This document shows positions 44,803 through 59,620 of a stretch of DNA of 64,000 nucleotides, one piece after another. Source of the stretch: Flammulina velutipes (Eukaryota > Basidiomycota > Agaricomycetes > Agaricales > Physalacriaceae); NCBI GenBank assembly GCA_011800155.1, contig CM022368.1, forward strand, positions 1,550,001 to 1,614,000, given 5' to 3'. Made by a program: the position numbers and the translations under genes. The notes beneath the pieces are model-generated. The model was not told the DNA's origin and ran no database searches. It saw nothing but the letters and a program-made list of their open reading frames with translations. The first letter of the stretch is position 1, and each line of letters begins with the position of its first letter.

Positions 44803-47800
44803 ATGTCCTGGATCACCTCTTGGTTGCCAGCCTTGCCAGCTCTTCCATCTTTGAATATATCCCTTCCGACTGGCATACAGAGCCGTTTTCTGTCCTTTAT
44901 ACTCAGAAAGGCTCTTGGACATCTCCTCAAGCCCGGACAGTTGGATACATCTCAGATAGAGTCGCAGATTGGCTCCGGACATGTCCATGTCGCCGACCTT
45001 CAACTCGATACTCAGGTGCGTACATATAGCTCACCAGCCCTATTCATTCTGATTATATTCCTAGGCCATCAACGAACTGTTGACTGGACTCCCAGTAGGC
45101 CTACACAGTGGCACAGTAGGGTTAATAACGGCGCGTGTGCCATGGCCTAATCCTTTGACGTCCGTCGTTGGATTCTCCCTCAAATCGTTACATCTTACAT
45201 TCCACCTCCTCCCAAAGGCTAAGCAGCCCTCCAATCATCCCGCAGACCTCGCCGAGTCAGTCGTGTCCGTCGCCGAGAGTTTCGTCCAGGAGGAACTGTC
45301 GCCAGACCAGGAAGCACATCTCCGAGAGTCGTTTCATTCAGAACTCGCGTCATCATTGCGCAACGGAGAGTTCACTCTCCCCGGTGGTCTTGGTAGCTCT
45401 CAAGATGGAGGAGACCAAGATGTGGATCCTGCGGGAGTATCAGTCTTTGCTAGTATGATCGAAAGCCTTCTGGCGCGCTTCGAGTTCGACGCGGAAGATA
45501 CGAGGATTACCCTTGTCCATCCCGGGAGATCCAGTCTAACGGTGACTCTCGCAGAGCTGCGGTACCGCACCGAAGATGCCACGGCAGAGGATGCTGGATC
45601 AAAGACGCGATCCGTCACTTTATCTGGACTTACAGTTACTGCCAGAAACTTATCTGCAGTCTCTGACCTTTCTTCCTCGGACACATCTACACAGGCTGCT
45701 AATTCATACATGTCCACTTCAACACTCCAGACTCCGCGCCGCTCTCCTTCCCCTGCCTCGTCCTCCTCGTCTTTGGATGATGAGACGCAAATGGCAATGT
45801 CCCATTCCTTAGCATTCCTACCCCCAAGACCTGTCTCTCCAACGAGTTCTGTTGCCAGCAGCATGTACCAAAGCGCACTTTCAATACATCCCAGCCAACC
45901 AGATGACAATGTTCAGGACCCGTTCGCCGTTCCCGAGTCCCCTACATGCCCAACGACCAGCGATCCCTCCGAAACCTTGGCGCGTTCAGAAGCAGAAGAT
46001 CTTCTCATATCTTTCGGCAAGGAGCCCATTGTGTTGCGACTTGTGACGCCACCGCCTTCAGGCCAGCTTCATGCAGATGGGAAACACAAGGCTTCCTATG
46101 AGGAAACCCTCAAGTTTTCGACAAACGCGGGGGTCTTAGCTTGTGCATTCCGGGCATGGCATTTACGGTGTATGACCGACATCGTCGACACCCTTTTATC
46201 ACATTCCGCACACTCACCTCTGCCAAAGGAAAAACCTCCTTCGACTACGGCCACGACGATCGACGTCTCTGCGGCTATACGAGGTGTGGTAATCCTCCTG
46301 CTGCCTTCCTCTTCGGAATCGGAAACTCCTTTCTCCACTCAACAATTAATGTCGTACTTCGACAAGCCATTGATACCTCCCCGTCTGTCGGTTGGCTTTC
46401 TTCGCATACAGATGGAGAGATTGGACGTCAGTGGATCCCTAGCACCAAACAAGACATCAAATACTACGTCAGGGACCACATCGTCGTTAGGACTGACGCT
46501 TCACGAAATGTCTGTCTTTGTCTTCGAGAAATGCGAAGAGTGGACAAAGGATTTCTATGCCTCCCCCATTCTGATAACGGACTCTCACCTTGCCGATGAA
46601 TATCCCATCGCACACTCACATCCAGATCCCATCGCCAAGACTGGAGACTGTCCAGCGCTCCCCATGTTCAAAGTTGTGGATTGGACGAATCCCGATCACC
46701 ACCTCAACGGCATGCGTCTATCACAATGGAGAACGAAACAGAGACATAACGAGAAAGGCGCAGAAAACACACGCGCGCTATCCGCGACGTTTGTGCAGAA
46801 ATCCACTGTCGACAAGAAGCGGAAGAGGGAAACAACCCAGAGTAGTGTCTCTGTCTCTGTGGCGCCCCTTCACGCATTCTTGAATCTCCGACAACTTGTG
46901 AACGTGCATGTTTTGGGATTCGTGGAGGAGCTTACCAGACCGAAAGAAGATATATCGCGGGAAACCAACGACGAGGAAGGTGATGCTGACAGTAGTGGAG
47001 AGGGTAGTGATTCACCCGAAGACGTTCTACCTCATGTTTCTGGATTTGGTAGCAGGCAGCAGGCAGCTGAACTCGAAAGACGCAGACTAGAGAGGTTAGT
47101 CCTAAAGGACCTCGATCTGGATTATGACTATGGACTACACGGGTCTCCAGTGACTGCTCCCCAACAGTCGTTTCGTCGAAAGGTTTGTGTTTTGCATTAA
47201 AACTCTGAAACACGTTAATCTAAATATATACAGACCAAATCGAAATCGAAAGACGGCCTCAACGTGACGCTATCGGTACCCATGATACGTCTGCAAACCC
47301 GATGCCCTCCGCCTCCTGGTGATACTGCTAGGTCTGGCCCAGTGATCATCGATATCCATGATCTCAGCATCAATAATGGTACTTCCACGCGTACTCCTGG
47401 CGCCCGGTTCGCAGATGACCCCACGCAAGGAGAGATGGTAGCGAGCGTACAGTTTCGGAGAGTTCTGCTTGCCACTGCTGGACCTTTCGATGACAAGGCG
47501 GTAGCCGTATTATCATTAGGCTCTCTCTCTGGTCTCGCAGCGGGTGGTGAAGAAGGAGACTGTTTAAACCCTCAGATTTCCCTCGTCAAACTACCGTCGA
47601 ATCCCCTCAAGACTTCAATCGTCATATCGGTGCCTTCTGCGTATGTCAACATCCACAAGACTGCGTTAGATGCAATTCAATATGCCATTGACGACGCTAG
47701 TCAACTCGTCGAGGTCACTTTTGGAACTGGTCAACCGGACAAGGACAAATTTGAAAGCAGAGAGGCGAGCATCATCGGTAGTCGCTTCTTTGTGAAATCC

Positions 47801-50800
47801 AGGTCTGGCAGTGATTCCAGCACCATTGGCGAAGGATCTCCACCAGCATCAACTGAAGATGCGATTGTTGTCATTTCAGTGTCGGAAGGTGAGAACCTTC
47901 GAATTGTTGATCTGAACTTCACTGATGCGCAGTCTAGCGTTCGTCAGGCTCAACCTCCCAAATGTACCCGTCTCTTCAGACGAGGTTCAAGTATCCATGG
48001 AGGGCAGGCCGGTCGTCTTTCACGAATCTAAGCCAATGGACATGTATCTATCGGACGTCGATGTTCAGCTTAGACCTGACGGGAAGGTAACACTGTTCAT
48101 GCAATAATTAGTTCCTGCATTCAATCTCATATAGGGTGAGACGGCCATTGTGGTGAATGCGATGGATCTCAACTTGAAGAACGCATTGCCTACGGGATCA
48201 TTCCAAACAATAATCCAACTGACTGCTCCTCGAAGTTTGGTATGTCTAAGTGTTTTGCGACAGAGTTGGAATCCTGATGGCCCGAAAAGACTTCGACTCC
48301 CCAGTCGCTACTCAAGCTGACATTCAAGTCCTCGGTTGTACCAGAGACGTTAGCAAAGGAATCAAGAGTCAAAGTGGCTTTATGGGGCTTTACATTCAAC
48401 TTCCATTCTGATATCAGCTGGATACCGGCGTTGGCCAGCTTCTTTAAGGCTCCCCCTGGCGTAAGCTGTGTTTAGGCGTATACTGTGTTCTTTGCTCAAT
48501 CTCCCTAGGCTTTCGAATCGGTGGTGCCCACGGAATGCACGCGGGTTGCTTTGCGGATTGTGGACGGCTCCATCGCTGCTTTTACTCCGAACTATCCAGG
48601 TTGCCTCGTCGTTCATCTCGGTGACCTCGAGTTTGGAACCACTCTCATTGGCGGCTCTCCCGACGTCGCCTTCCGTGTCTCAATACCATCTCTATCTCTC
48701 CTCCTCATCGACAACAAGGCTGATATTCAACTTCCTGGTTCTGGATCTTCTCGCACTGGGTCTAATTACTGGAAGGTAAGTCCAGTATATTCATGCTGGA
48801 TATTTATTCTGACCTTACAATGTGCAGAAACTCGGCTTCGCTTTGTTGGCAGAATTATCAGATTTCTCATTGACGTATCAGGCTAAGCCCGCGGACACCC
48901 GAGTAAGGCTCGTTAGTAGCTAACATTCATGATTTTGATTTTGTCTGTATAGATCGTCGTAGAACAGGTTGGGTTACGACTTCACCTCTGCGCTGACACC
49001 GGGTCTGCGTTGGCTGCATTCATTGGGGACATGACCTCTGCTTTTCAACCTCCTGCCGAACAACAGTGCGTGTTATACTGGTAACTGTCGGGTCTGACTT
49101 ATACTCCACTCTAGAGAACCTAAACCCAAGAGAGGTCCAGCCATGCTATCAGAACGCTCCATTTATGGCCTATCATCACTTGACGACGACGCATTCAAAC
49201 GACCACCGGAAATTGGACCTGCTCCGGACATGATTTATGACGACTTGCCCAACAATTTAGACTATTTGGACGATTCTTTCAGCGCGGCCGCAGGCCTGCG
49301 GGAGCTACGCGATGACGACCTGGAAGACTTTGATGTAAAGGAGAGCGACAGTGATACCCTAGTCGCAGATGAAGGTGGTACTGGCATTACTTCGAAGATT
49401 GGTGGTGAGACTATCAAGATGTTGCGACCAGACGTTCAGACAGTGGAGAATTACTTCGACAACCTGCCACCGGAGCCTACAGACGGGAGTACTGAGTGAG
49501 TGTCTAATAAACGTTCCAACGACTGACATGGACAGACGTTTCGCAGGATCGCGGAAACTACATTACGTGTCCAAGTGCAACGCGGGGATGTCAACGTCTT
49601 CCTGTATGACGGTTACGATTGGGTCAAGACCAGGAAGACCATCGAGGAAGGTGTCAAGGATATCCGAAGGCGTCTTGCTAAGATCAGGCAATTAGTGGCC
49701 AATGGCCAGACACAGGACCCCGCTCTCGAAGAGGAAACCAACACACTTCTATTCAACTCTGTCTATGTTGGTTTAGAACACGACGTCGATGAAATGGAAC
49801 CCAGTGCGCTCCTTGCTGCCATCGACGAAGAACTACAAGATGATTTCGAGACAATCAGTCAAAGCTCGTGGCAGTCGCTCAAACCACAAACTACTACTCC
49901 GAAACCGTCTATCAAGGTTCCCCGCGTGCAAGGGAAAAGGCTGACGCGAGCCAAGAGCCCAAACATCGAGTTCCGCGTCGCTACACTGAAGTTGAACGTG
50001 AACAACTACGTTCCAACGTCGTCTGTCGTGTCGAAGGTCTTCGCGACCATCAAGGAGCTGGAAATCCTGGACCACATGAAGTCTTCTACGTGGAGCAAAT
50101 TCCTAACCAGTTTGCGATCGGACTCTCGTGGAAATATCCGGGAGACTGATTCGGATATGGTGAGAGTCGAGCTTAAGACCCTCCATCCCGTGCCCAACCA
50201 TCCTTCCGTGGAGGCTAGACTAAGAGTGAGTCTCGAGATACTTCCTTTTCAACCCCTACTGGAACTAAAATCCATTAGGCTAAGATACTGCCTCTTCGCC
50301 TGCATGTTGATCAAGACGCACTGGACTTTTTGAAGCGGTTCTTTAGCTTTGAAGATTCAGACGCCATACCATCTCCGCCCAAGGATCCCGACGACGATAT
50401 CTATTTCCGTGAGTTATATAATACACAATGCAAGCAATTGGACTGATATATCGTTCACAGAGTTTGCGGAGATATTCCCGGTCGACCTCAAACTGGACTA
50501 CAAGCCTCGCCGTGTCGACTATCGGGCGCTGAAGGCGGGAAAGACGATCGAACTCATGAACTTCTTCCACTTTGACGGGGCAGAGATGACGCTGAGGCAC
50601 ATCACTTTGGCTGGCGTAAGGTTCATTTCGTTAGCACTTTATCAATAGCTAATGTTCATTCAGATATCGGGATGGCCACGACTCTTCGATCTACTCAATG
50701 ACTTGTGGACACCGGACGTGAAGGCTACTCAACTAGTCGAAGTCATTTCTGGTGTGGCGCCTATCCGCTCCGTGGTCAACGTTGGCTCTGGTATCGCTGA

Positions 50801-51406
50801 TCTGGTCCTTCTCCCAATCGCGCAGTACAAGAAGGACGGGAGAATCGTGCGTGGTATGCAGAAGGGTGCGACGGCATTCGTCAAATCCACTGCCATCGAG
50901 GCTATCAAGCTGGGTGCGCGGCTGGCGACTGGTACTCAAGTAATCCTCGAACAAGCGGAAGGAGTGATAGGAGGACAGTTCAACAACACTGTTACTGCGG
51001 AAACGTTGCAGAGCGAGGATCCATTTCTGCAAGACGCTTTGGAGGACGATGCAGATCACTTCAGCAAATACGCTGAGCAGCCGACAGACATCAAGGAGGG
51101 GATGCAATCGGCGTATCGAAGTTTACACAGAAACTTCAATTCCGCCGCTCAGACCATTTTGGCTGTGCCTATGGAAGTGTACGAGCGCTCTGGCAATGAG
51201 GTAAGGTTTTTGAGAATATTTCTATGCGCAGTGTCTGACGATTATGCTAGGGCCCCGTTCGCTCTGTGATACGCGCGGTTCCGATAGCAGTTTTGAAGCC
51301 CATGATTGGAGCAAGTGAGGCAGTCAGCAAGACACTCCTTGGTCTACACAACACACTAGATCCCGGTGTCCGACAAGACAACCAAGCCAAGTACAAGCAA
51401 CGTTAA
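44803..51406 (+). CDS. ATG2: autophagy-related lipid transfer protein Atg2
   Basis: Atg2 is a rod-shaped bridge protein that moves lipids from the ER to the growing autophagosome membrane. The N-terminus ([40 protein letters not shown]) is the chorein_N domain and lipid entry end. After the first intron it continues [20 protein letters not shown] and [10 protein letters not shown]. The middle is long, Ser/Thr-rich in parts ([20 protein letters not shown]) and split by short introns. The C-terminal ATG2 region, [20 protein letters not shown], then [20 protein letters not shown], is well preserved. It ends [11 protein letters not shown] at TAA 51404-51406. The gene is full length, about 2,000 residues, and is the longest in the window. 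Confidence 0.95.
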
Positions 51407-51503
51407 TAGGTTGCACACTATATTTAATACCATTGTATATCAGTAGTGTATATGTAGAAGACAGCATGAATAACGATCGTGAAGGCATTATCGTTGAAAA
51501 TAA

Positions 51504-52273
51504 TCAATCGATATCCATAGTCATTGAGCGACCCTCGCCAGCGATGAGCGCAGTACGACTTTTTGAAGGGACCTTGATCTTTTCCCGTATTTTTGTTGAG
51601 TCGGCGACGTCCATGGGCTTGACCAACGACGAAGATTTTGCGGCCTCCATGGTCTTCTTGCGGTGTGCTTTCTGCTTTTCCCGACTTGCTGCCATCCTAG
51701 AACACTGTTAATACTGGGAAGACAGATATCCATCGTAGGGACTGACCTGCTCTTCCAGAATGCACGCTCTCTGCGCGCCTTTATCTCTCCGATGCGCTTC
51801 ATGCCTTCGATCGTCTTTTGCATTAACTCTCTGTCGTAGCGGACTGGGACGTTTCTACGCTTTTCGAATTCGATGGTTGAGTCCTAGATGAAAGTGAGCA
51901 AATGCCAGTGTTGAGGAACGGGAAACGCACGATGGTCATCTCCTTGCCCGCCGCCCTCCTAAATGCCTTTGTCCATCGTACTTTTCGTGGATTGCGCTTC
52001 ATTCTGAATGGTGCCAGTTTAGTTCAAGTCTATGGGGACTACAAGAGACATACTTGAAGTTTTTGTGACATCTGAGGACCGTTAGGAACGATACAGACAT
52101 AGATGGAAAAAACATACTTTGAAGTACAAAATCTAAAGACCTTGGCATCGTTACGAACGAAAGCTGAGCCTATAGAGCGCATTAGGTGACTGATATCGTT
52201 GTCGACGTCGTTGGTGCATACCGTGGCCAGGATATACGTTTGTCGAGCAAAAGTAGCACTTTTCGATACGCAT
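51504..52273 (-). CDS. RLP24: ribosome biogenesis protein Rlp24
   Basis: Rlp24 is an eL24-like placeholder on pre-60S particles; it is swapped for eL24 in the cytoplasm after recruiting the Afg2/Drg1 ATPase. Short exons join to [39 protein letters not shown] and [20 protein letters not shown], with all four zinc-binding Cys. The extension [20 protein letters not shown], then [18 protein letters not shown], separates it from true eL24. It ends [11 protein letters not shown]. The start codon is 62 bp from that of VPS55 on the opposite strand. Confidence 0.95.
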
Positions 52274-52335
52274 GATGGATGGAGGGGAAGAGCAAGCACA
52301 ACACGACCAAACACGCAGCTTGCACAGTTCCTCCC
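52274..52335. promoter_or_regulatory. 62-bp divergent spacer, RLP24 / VPS55
   Basis: Both start codons are fixed by homology of the encoded N-termini, so the shared core promoter region is very short. No TATA box is seen. Confidence 0.5.
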
Positions 52336-52874
52336 ATGCCCGCAGGTCTCAAGAGTGAGTCCTCCATCGTCGCCTCGTCGCCGTCGTCGTTGCTCACAGC
52401 GAGCAGCCGTTATTCTTCTCTCCTTTGTCCTCGCAGTCGGCTTCTTGCTCATCATCTTGTCCTGCGCGCTATGGCATAATTGGCTACCTCTACTCGTTGG
52501 TCAGTATCTGCTATGCTTGACCTTTACTGTTGCTCACTGTGCACGACAGCGCTGACATTTGTGCTTGCGCCGTTGCCCAACGCCTTATTCTCACATTGCG
52601 GCCATGATGAATTCTCCGGAGCAGAAGGCGGTGGGCCTGTCGACTTGGGCCGTTTCATCACTTCAATCGTCGTTGTCACCGGTTTCGCGTTTCCCATCGT
52701 GCTGGCCCATTCTAATATCATTACGAACGGCGCATGCGCCATGTCTATCGTCGGTGGAGGGTACGTCCGTTCTTCATTTCACTGTCAACTCACTAAACAA
52801 TTAACAGACTTGTGTATGGGACAATATTGGCATACTCTGCTGCTTTTAAACAAGAAGACTCCGAATTCGACTAG
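52336..52874 (+). CDS. VPS55: vacuolar protein sorting protein Vps55
   Basis: Vps55 is a small endosomal membrane protein, related to the leptin receptor overlapping protein, needed for late endosome to vacuole transport with Vps68. Exon 1 (MPAGLK and one base) joins across a GTGAGT intron to give KTVILLSFVLAVGFLLIILS, TM1. Later exons encode LTFVLAPLPNALFSHCG, FITSIVVVTGFAFPIVLAHS and IVGGGLVYGTILAYSAAF, making four membrane segments. It ends QEDSEFD, an acidic tail typical of the family. Length is about 130 residues, as usual. Confidence 0.94.
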
Positions 52875-52965
52875 GCCATCCTAATTTGTACCACCGCGCT
52901 TGCGCACCCAGCTGTTGTCACCAAATCTATCTGATATTTATCCTCATTGCGATGCGGACCAACAG

Positions 52966-54347
52966 TCATAATTGGAAACGTTTAGAAGCGTGCACGATAT
53001 TTATGCGGCTCGTCAACTTTGCCTCCGGATTATAAAGGTCGTGCTGGGCGTCTGCTATCAGGCTCTGTACTTTCGTTTCCGGTATCCCAGACTCAAGGAA
53101 GAATGGACGCAACGCCGGCAGGAACAGCTCATAGTCCATCCATTGCAATTGTCCCACTGTCAGTGATACCGACTCTGATGTGTGTCAGCTCTCAGTAAAA
53201 GTACCATTTATAAAGAGGTTACCTTGTGGCCAGAATCCAACTGGTATGTTCCCATTGCGTTTGACAATGTGTTCAAATCTTCCAGTAGAAACGACAATGT
53301 CATCTAATTTGTTCGGCACTGAAGGATCCACTCCTTGCCGACGCAAACACGCCATGTATGTGTCCCAAAGAGAGAACCAGCCAGACACGTCGAGATGCAG
53401 AGGGATGCCTTCTTCCGGAGTGTGTAGGCTTGGCCGCAGGTCAGATTCTATCAAGATGACAAGGCCGCCAGGACGAAGCAGGCGGGATATTTCACGCACG
53501 AATTGGGCGTAATCGTGGATCTATCGAGGTGAAGTAGGGCAAAGAGAAGCACGGAAGATAACATACCCCAGTGAACATCGAGCGTGCGTGTATTAGGTCA
53601 AAGTAATTGTCTGGGTAGGGTATATTGCGTTGATCCAAATCGCATAGCTCGAACCTAACGACCTTCGTGAGCCTTTATAACATTGTCATTTGTTGCACCT
53701 ACGTGCAATTGGGAGGGACATCTCTAGCGTTGAGGTAAATTACTGGTTTGGAAGTCATGGCTAAGAGAACGTACCGAGGTTGTATGGGAGCCAGATCGAC
53801 ACCGATAATCTCTGCTCTTGGGAACTCATCCGCCATCTCGATAGCCCTTACCCGGTCGTCAGAGAAGGGGCCAATGACAAGCGTTTGGTTATTACCATAG
53901 ACCGCCACCAGTTCCCAAATCGAGGACTACCTAGCGTTCATAACCAAAATAGGGCAGCTCTGAAGAACACCCACCTCTCCTATGTTGACCAAACTGAAGT
54001 GCCTCCCGAACAGGCCCAATGTAATTCCGCCCTTCCAGTACGAATTTGAGCATTCGGTGGTGTAGTTCAGAGCGCTAAGACGATCCAAGTCGCGTCGCGT
54101 CAATTTACGATCGAAAAAAAGATCGCACCTTGACTTCATCGTCGTCTGCCCTGTTGTGGCACGGTAAGAGTGGATCGGACGCGTACTCAAGCACGTACGG
54201 GAGTAAGTACGTCGTGTTAAGCGTGTTCAGTGATCTCCCATATAGCTGCCGGAAGTAGAGCGAGTCGTTGTCCCCTACAAACGACACGCCCTCCTCCTGG
54301 ATTTGGGCGGAGGCAGACGCTGCAGCAGAAGAGCTCGCCGTTGACAT
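52966..54347 (-). CDS. SAM-dependent methyltransferase, large fungal family
   Basis: The start at 54347 gives MSTASSSAAASASAQIQEEG. Exon joins then produce DDDEVKRSELHHRMLKFVLE, followed by GRNYIGPVREALQFGQHRR and VVLDLGTGGGLW, the SAM-binding motif. AIEMADEFPRAEIIGVDLAP is motif II. The catalytic core REISRLLRPGGLVILIESDL and the C-terminal FFLESGIPETKVQSLIADAQ complete the fold. This matches a family common in mushroom-forming fungi with no known substrate. Reading 53927-54190 in the wrong frame makes the gene look broken; the spliced frame above is intact. Confidence 0.82.
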
Positions 54348-55201
54348 ACAGACCCTAGGGAGGACCCAGCAGAGAAACTTCTGACATACCAAACGGCTTA
54401 ACCTCGACCACTTTAACCGTTGAAGCTCGGGTGGTGGACCCTTTTGTATTGTGATTTGGTACCGACCTCTCGAAAAGGAGAAAGCATCCCAACACTCTGT
54501 CAACAGGCGTTTGTAATTCCGCGAGAAACCGTACCTAAACGAGGATAAAAGTAGCGACCCACACACGAGCCCATCATAGAATGATTGAGTGAATATATTT
54601 AATGCCACTTTATACACGTATAGTTCGGTTTCAGTGGTCTTCTAATTGAGCTGTGTGGAGTGTGATTGAAGGGAACATATGTAGAAACAAAGAAAAGAAC
54701 GTTTTACACAGATTTCATTCTATGCCCTACGGTTATAGATGGTGCCCGGGAGTAATTCTGCGATGACGCCCTTTTCACGGAGTGCTCAAGCTTTACTATG
54801 CGTCGGAAGTACTTTCCAAGACGGTGGCGCAGGCTTCTTCCCTAGACTTGCTCACGATTGAACTCCGTCATGAAGAGTGCGACATTGTGCGCAGTTTCAT
54901 TTGAAGTCAGCTGTATCTGAGTGTTCAGGCCTCAGGTACTAGAAGGAAACCAACCAAATCGGTGGTTTCCGTACAGGGAATATCGTACCGACACGGATCT
55001 GCCCTGTACAATCGGATGCGAAGACTCTTGCGTTCGGTGCATCTTGATCTCGTTCCCCTAATGATCCCGAGCCGAAACTAAGAGTGTCGCAATTGTTCTG
55101 CAGACCCCGGAAATTTCCAGTATGCACTGACAAGGTTTTCAGGTATGAAAGGCAGGGCGGCAACAAAGGACATACCAGCGTCTATTGAGTACACGCGTCA
55201 G
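54348..55201. other. intergenic, methyltransferase promoter and SPT8 3' side
   Basis: About 850 bp between two minus-strand genes. A 75-codon frame at 54939-55166 (-) has no recognised motif; it could be a spliced extension of SPT8, but the family usually ends where the SPT8 stop is called. Nothing else stands out. Confidence 0.4.
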
Positions 55202-57411
55202 TTAATTGACGTGTTTGATATCGTGCACAAAGACCGTCTTTGTGGATTCCCCGTGCCATCCACGATTACTGCTAGCGCTCACTAAAAATCGACAGCCAGG
55301 ATCTACGACTAATCACAATATCAGAGATGAGATCTGCACAATGAACCAGAACATACGAAGGTTCGAGATGTATCCGCCATGATGCCCAGGAATAATCTTG
55401 AATTGAGCTCCGCTCTTCGGCTTGCGCTGGTCAGTGTCGACGGCATCCACATTCCAAAGACGTAGGTTATCGACCGAAGCGCTGTCAAAACCAAACCATG
55501 TCAATGAAATTCATTCTCCGAAACCTTGGTTTTGCACTAACCAAGCAATGTGCTTGTTATCTGGGAAAGCAACGACACATGACACCACTCCAGAGCTCGC
55601 AGGATTTTTTAGCGTCTTGAGCAGCCTTGGAGTGTTGGTGGGTCCGGAGCGGCCAAGTTGGCGAACATCATGAACGTCAATTGCTCCGTTTCGTCTACCG
55701 GCATATATTCGACCACCGTCGGGCGCCCAGCAGGCCTATCAATGTCAAGAGCGACGTAAACGTCTGGACCGTCTTTTCATAGAAAAAAACTTACAGAGAT
55801 GCACCACGGAGGTGTCTTCTCACCCATCCACAATCTCCCGACACCGGTACCTGGGGTGTTCACTCGTTTGTCCCAAAGAACGATCTGACCGTCAATAGCT
55901 GCAGTCATGAGAATATTTGGAGAGAATTGAGAGTACAAGTCGGAATCGAGTATGGGCGGGGCATTCTTCGGTGGCGCCACAGTACCTAAACTAGGTTTCG
56001 TTGATTGAGCCGAGGGCAGGTTCACAGCGGCAAAGGACGAAGTTGCGTTCTCTTCTGGATCGTCGAACAGATCGTCAAATGAACCATCATCTGACCCTCC
56101 TCCATCTGCATCACGAGCGGCGGAGGAGTGTGGCGGCGCCATGGTCGAATCTTCGAATGCCCCGACATTCACGTTATTAGACACTGCGCCGGACTTGATA
56201 GAGTTCACTGGGCGGATGGCGATCGCCGTGAGTTGAGCACCATGGGCGGTGAAGGTCCTTGTTTGTTGACCCGTGTTCAGATCCCAATGCTATTCCGAAC
56301 GTGTGAGTCAAATGAATTTCTTTCTGACGGGGAAGCTCACGATCGCATCTCCGTCCCAGCCAGCACTGAAGAAGGACTTCTCGTCATAATCAAGCGATAG
56401 TGCGGAAATAGGGCTACGACGGCCTTGCATGACATGACATAGACGTCCAGGTTCATGCCTGACGGTGAACAAATTGATAGTGCCAGTCTAGACTCTAATA
56501 TATGAGCTGATGAAAACAAGTATCTTGAGCACATACATCACTTCCTGCAAGGGCCCACAACGCGTCAGATTGCATTGCAAGACTGTAGACAGGTGAAAGG
56601 GTCGGTTCGCCTTCATGGGGTGTAGCTGAAGGATCTGGATGGGCAGGATTTTCCCACCAAAACCGGTGCGGGACTGACTTGAGTATTCCCTCTACGACAC
56701 CAGCGTGGTGTCTCTGCGGCGCAGTCAAGAAATTCTTTCCATTGACAGCGGTAAAGATATCGTAGTTTCGTATATAGCCGTCGTCCGCGCCAGTTATGAG
56801 ATGGGTGAAGCAAGCGGATGAAGCCAGAGAATGGATTGGAACTGGATGCGGAATAGCACACACAGCTTCGACAACACAGGTGCGATACGTGGATGCAGAA
56901 GGGCCAAGAGGGAACACAAGAGCTTTTCTACGTTTCGTAGTTGGCGACAGAGAACGCTTGCGAACGCGCGGTGGTGACGGGGCGGGAGGCGGAACTGATA
57001 GCGTTTAGTAGAATAACGCGTAAAACAAACGGGAGCTTTCGCGCACCTGGCAGCGGTGGATAGATTTCAAGCGTCGGATGTGATGGTATTTGCGCGGACG
57101 GCTGCTGCTGCTGTGGCGCAGGCATTGGCGGCGGGTCGACGTCCATGGGCCGTTGCGGAGATTCAGACTCGTCGTCGTCGTCGTTATCCGAGTCGTCACT
57201 ACCACTCGTTGTGTCCTAGAAAAAGTTTGGTACGCGATGAAGCCAACTGGAATGCTAAACGAACATCTTCGCCGTCTTCTGTTGCCTCGTCAACGTCGTT
57301 GATAGCCTCAAAGAGTTCTTCGTCGATGTCGCCATCGGCATCGCCGTCGCCGTCTTCGTCGAACTCATTATCGTTGTCGAGACCATCGTCGTCGGTGTCG
57401 GAGGGAGCCAT
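55202..57411 (-). CDS. SPT8: SAGA complex WD40 subunit Spt8
   Basis: Spt8 contacts TBP within the SAGA coactivator. The start at 57411 gives the acidic MAPSDTDDDGLDNDNEFDED, with further acidic and Pro/Gln-rich stretches before the propeller. WD40-type strands follow: THLITGADDGYIRNYDIF, LALSLDYDEKSFFSAGWDGD (with one residue uncertain at a splice), HWDLNTGQQTRTFTAHGAQL, ILMTAAIDGQIVLWDKRV, and GGRIYAGRRNGAIDVHDVRQ. A low-complexity acidic insert (DDGSFDDLFDDPEENA) interrupts the propeller, as in other Spt8 proteins. It ends FVHDIKHVN. The order of acidic head, large insert and propeller matches Spt8. Confidence 0.85.
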
Positions 57412-57465
57412 GTGCGTGACCCGATCCGTCGACGGGTGACGTCCACCTGCCTGTCCCTGACCACC
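57412..57465. promoter_or_regulatory. 54-bp divergent spacer, SPT8 / SRP54
   Basis: Start codons are 54 bp apart. Both encoded N-termini match their families, so the starts are firm. No TATA box is seen. Confidence 0.5.

Positions 57466-59620
<2,155 letters not shown>

Noticed and set aside
45400..45909. Long minus-strand frame inside ATG2
   Set aside because: It mirrors the coding frame of a low-complexity Ser/Thr-rich ATG2 exon, and the Atg2 reading is strongly supported.
53927..54190. Apparent frameshift in the second methyltransferase gene
   Set aside because: The frame reading LNYTTECSNSYW is not the coding one. With an intron ending GTCTTAG, the frame KRSELHHRMLKFVLEGRNYI is open and matches the family, so the gene is intact.
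57056..57439. 127-codon plus-strand frame over the start of SPT8
   Set aside because: It is the antisense of the acidic GAC/GAT-repeat N-terminus of Spt8, giving a false Ser/Arg-rich frame.
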